The notes beneath the pieces were generated by a model, which was not told the DNA's origin, did not search any database, and saw only the letters and a program-made list of their open reading frames with translations. From the NCBI GenBank assembly GCA_963693365.1, contig CAVNZM010000010.1, positions 2,294,001 to 2,358,000 of the forward strand: a DNA stretch of 64,000 nucleotides. The letters run 5' to 3'. This stretch comes from Amoebidium appalachense. Taxonomy: Eukaryota; Ichthyosporea. Within the stretch, counting starts at the first letter, position 1; every line of letters begins with the position of its first letter. The translations under genes and the position numbers were made by a program. Shown here piece after piece: positions 63,875 through 64,000 of this stretch.

Positions 63875-64000
63875 CTTCTTTTTCCTTCTCCCCCCCCCCC
63901 CCCCCTAGTTTTTTGAATATACGTAATAGCAAGGGGGACTGGCGGCATGCCAGCAGCAGTGTATGTGTGTATGTGTGTGGGTGTGGGTTTGTGTGTGTGT

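Overview
The window is nuclear DNA from an intron-rich eukaryote. Short exons (about 40 to 640 bases) are flanked by GT...AG signals, and the introns are largely built from (CA)n/(GT)n microsatellites, poly-G/poly-C runs of up to about 74 bases and pyrimidine-rich stretches. Most very long open frames are translations of these repeats and are not genes. The lineage cannot be fixed from this sequence. Importin alpha, a WDR20/CreC-like WD40 protein, a mitochondrial-type cysteine synthase, a chromodomain retroelement and a possible piggyBac-type fragment fit a protist, fungus-like organism or invertebrate.

I built six spliced gene models by hand, requiring that every exon junction keep the reading phase. 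Minus strand, 13927 to beyond the left edge: a Cys/His-rich protein with four repeated C-x2-C-x-H-x4-H zinc-type motifs, read in phase into an acidic linker and a WD40 region. Plus strand, 15462-20937: an unrecognised 292-residue protein with one hydrophobic segment, head-to-head with the previous gene. Minus strand, 34281-27507: a complete 519-residue WDR20/CreC-type WD40 protein, the best supported model with importin alpha. Minus strand, 38572-34542: an unrecognised protein of about 225 residues. Plus strand, 40650-49726: complete importin alpha (553 residues, IBB domain plus ARM repeats). Minus strand, 61582-55904: a PLP-dependent cysteine synthase with a mitochondrial-type N-terminus; its last residues are not resolved.

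Between the genes lie a 467-base foldback palindrome (21261-21727), a decayed retroelement (24119-26490, minus) with integrase C-terminus, chromodomain and a ubiquitin-protease-like ORF, a possible piggyBac-type fragment (63186-63680), two dispersed repeat families, and several tandem duplications. No tRNA, rRNA, CRISPR array or bacterial operon was seen.

The most interesting signals are: (1) the zinc-module/WD40 fusion, including a GC-AG intron that splits a zinc motif; (2) decayed tandem copies of exon ends next to their parent exons in two genes; (3) introns whose 5' ends lie in GT repeats or beside G/C runs and whose 3' splice sites sit at the end of (CA)n tracts; (4) a five-copy CRE-like tandem repeat whose last copy forms the 3' splice site of importin exon 8; (5) the chromodomain retroelement followed by a protease-like ORF.
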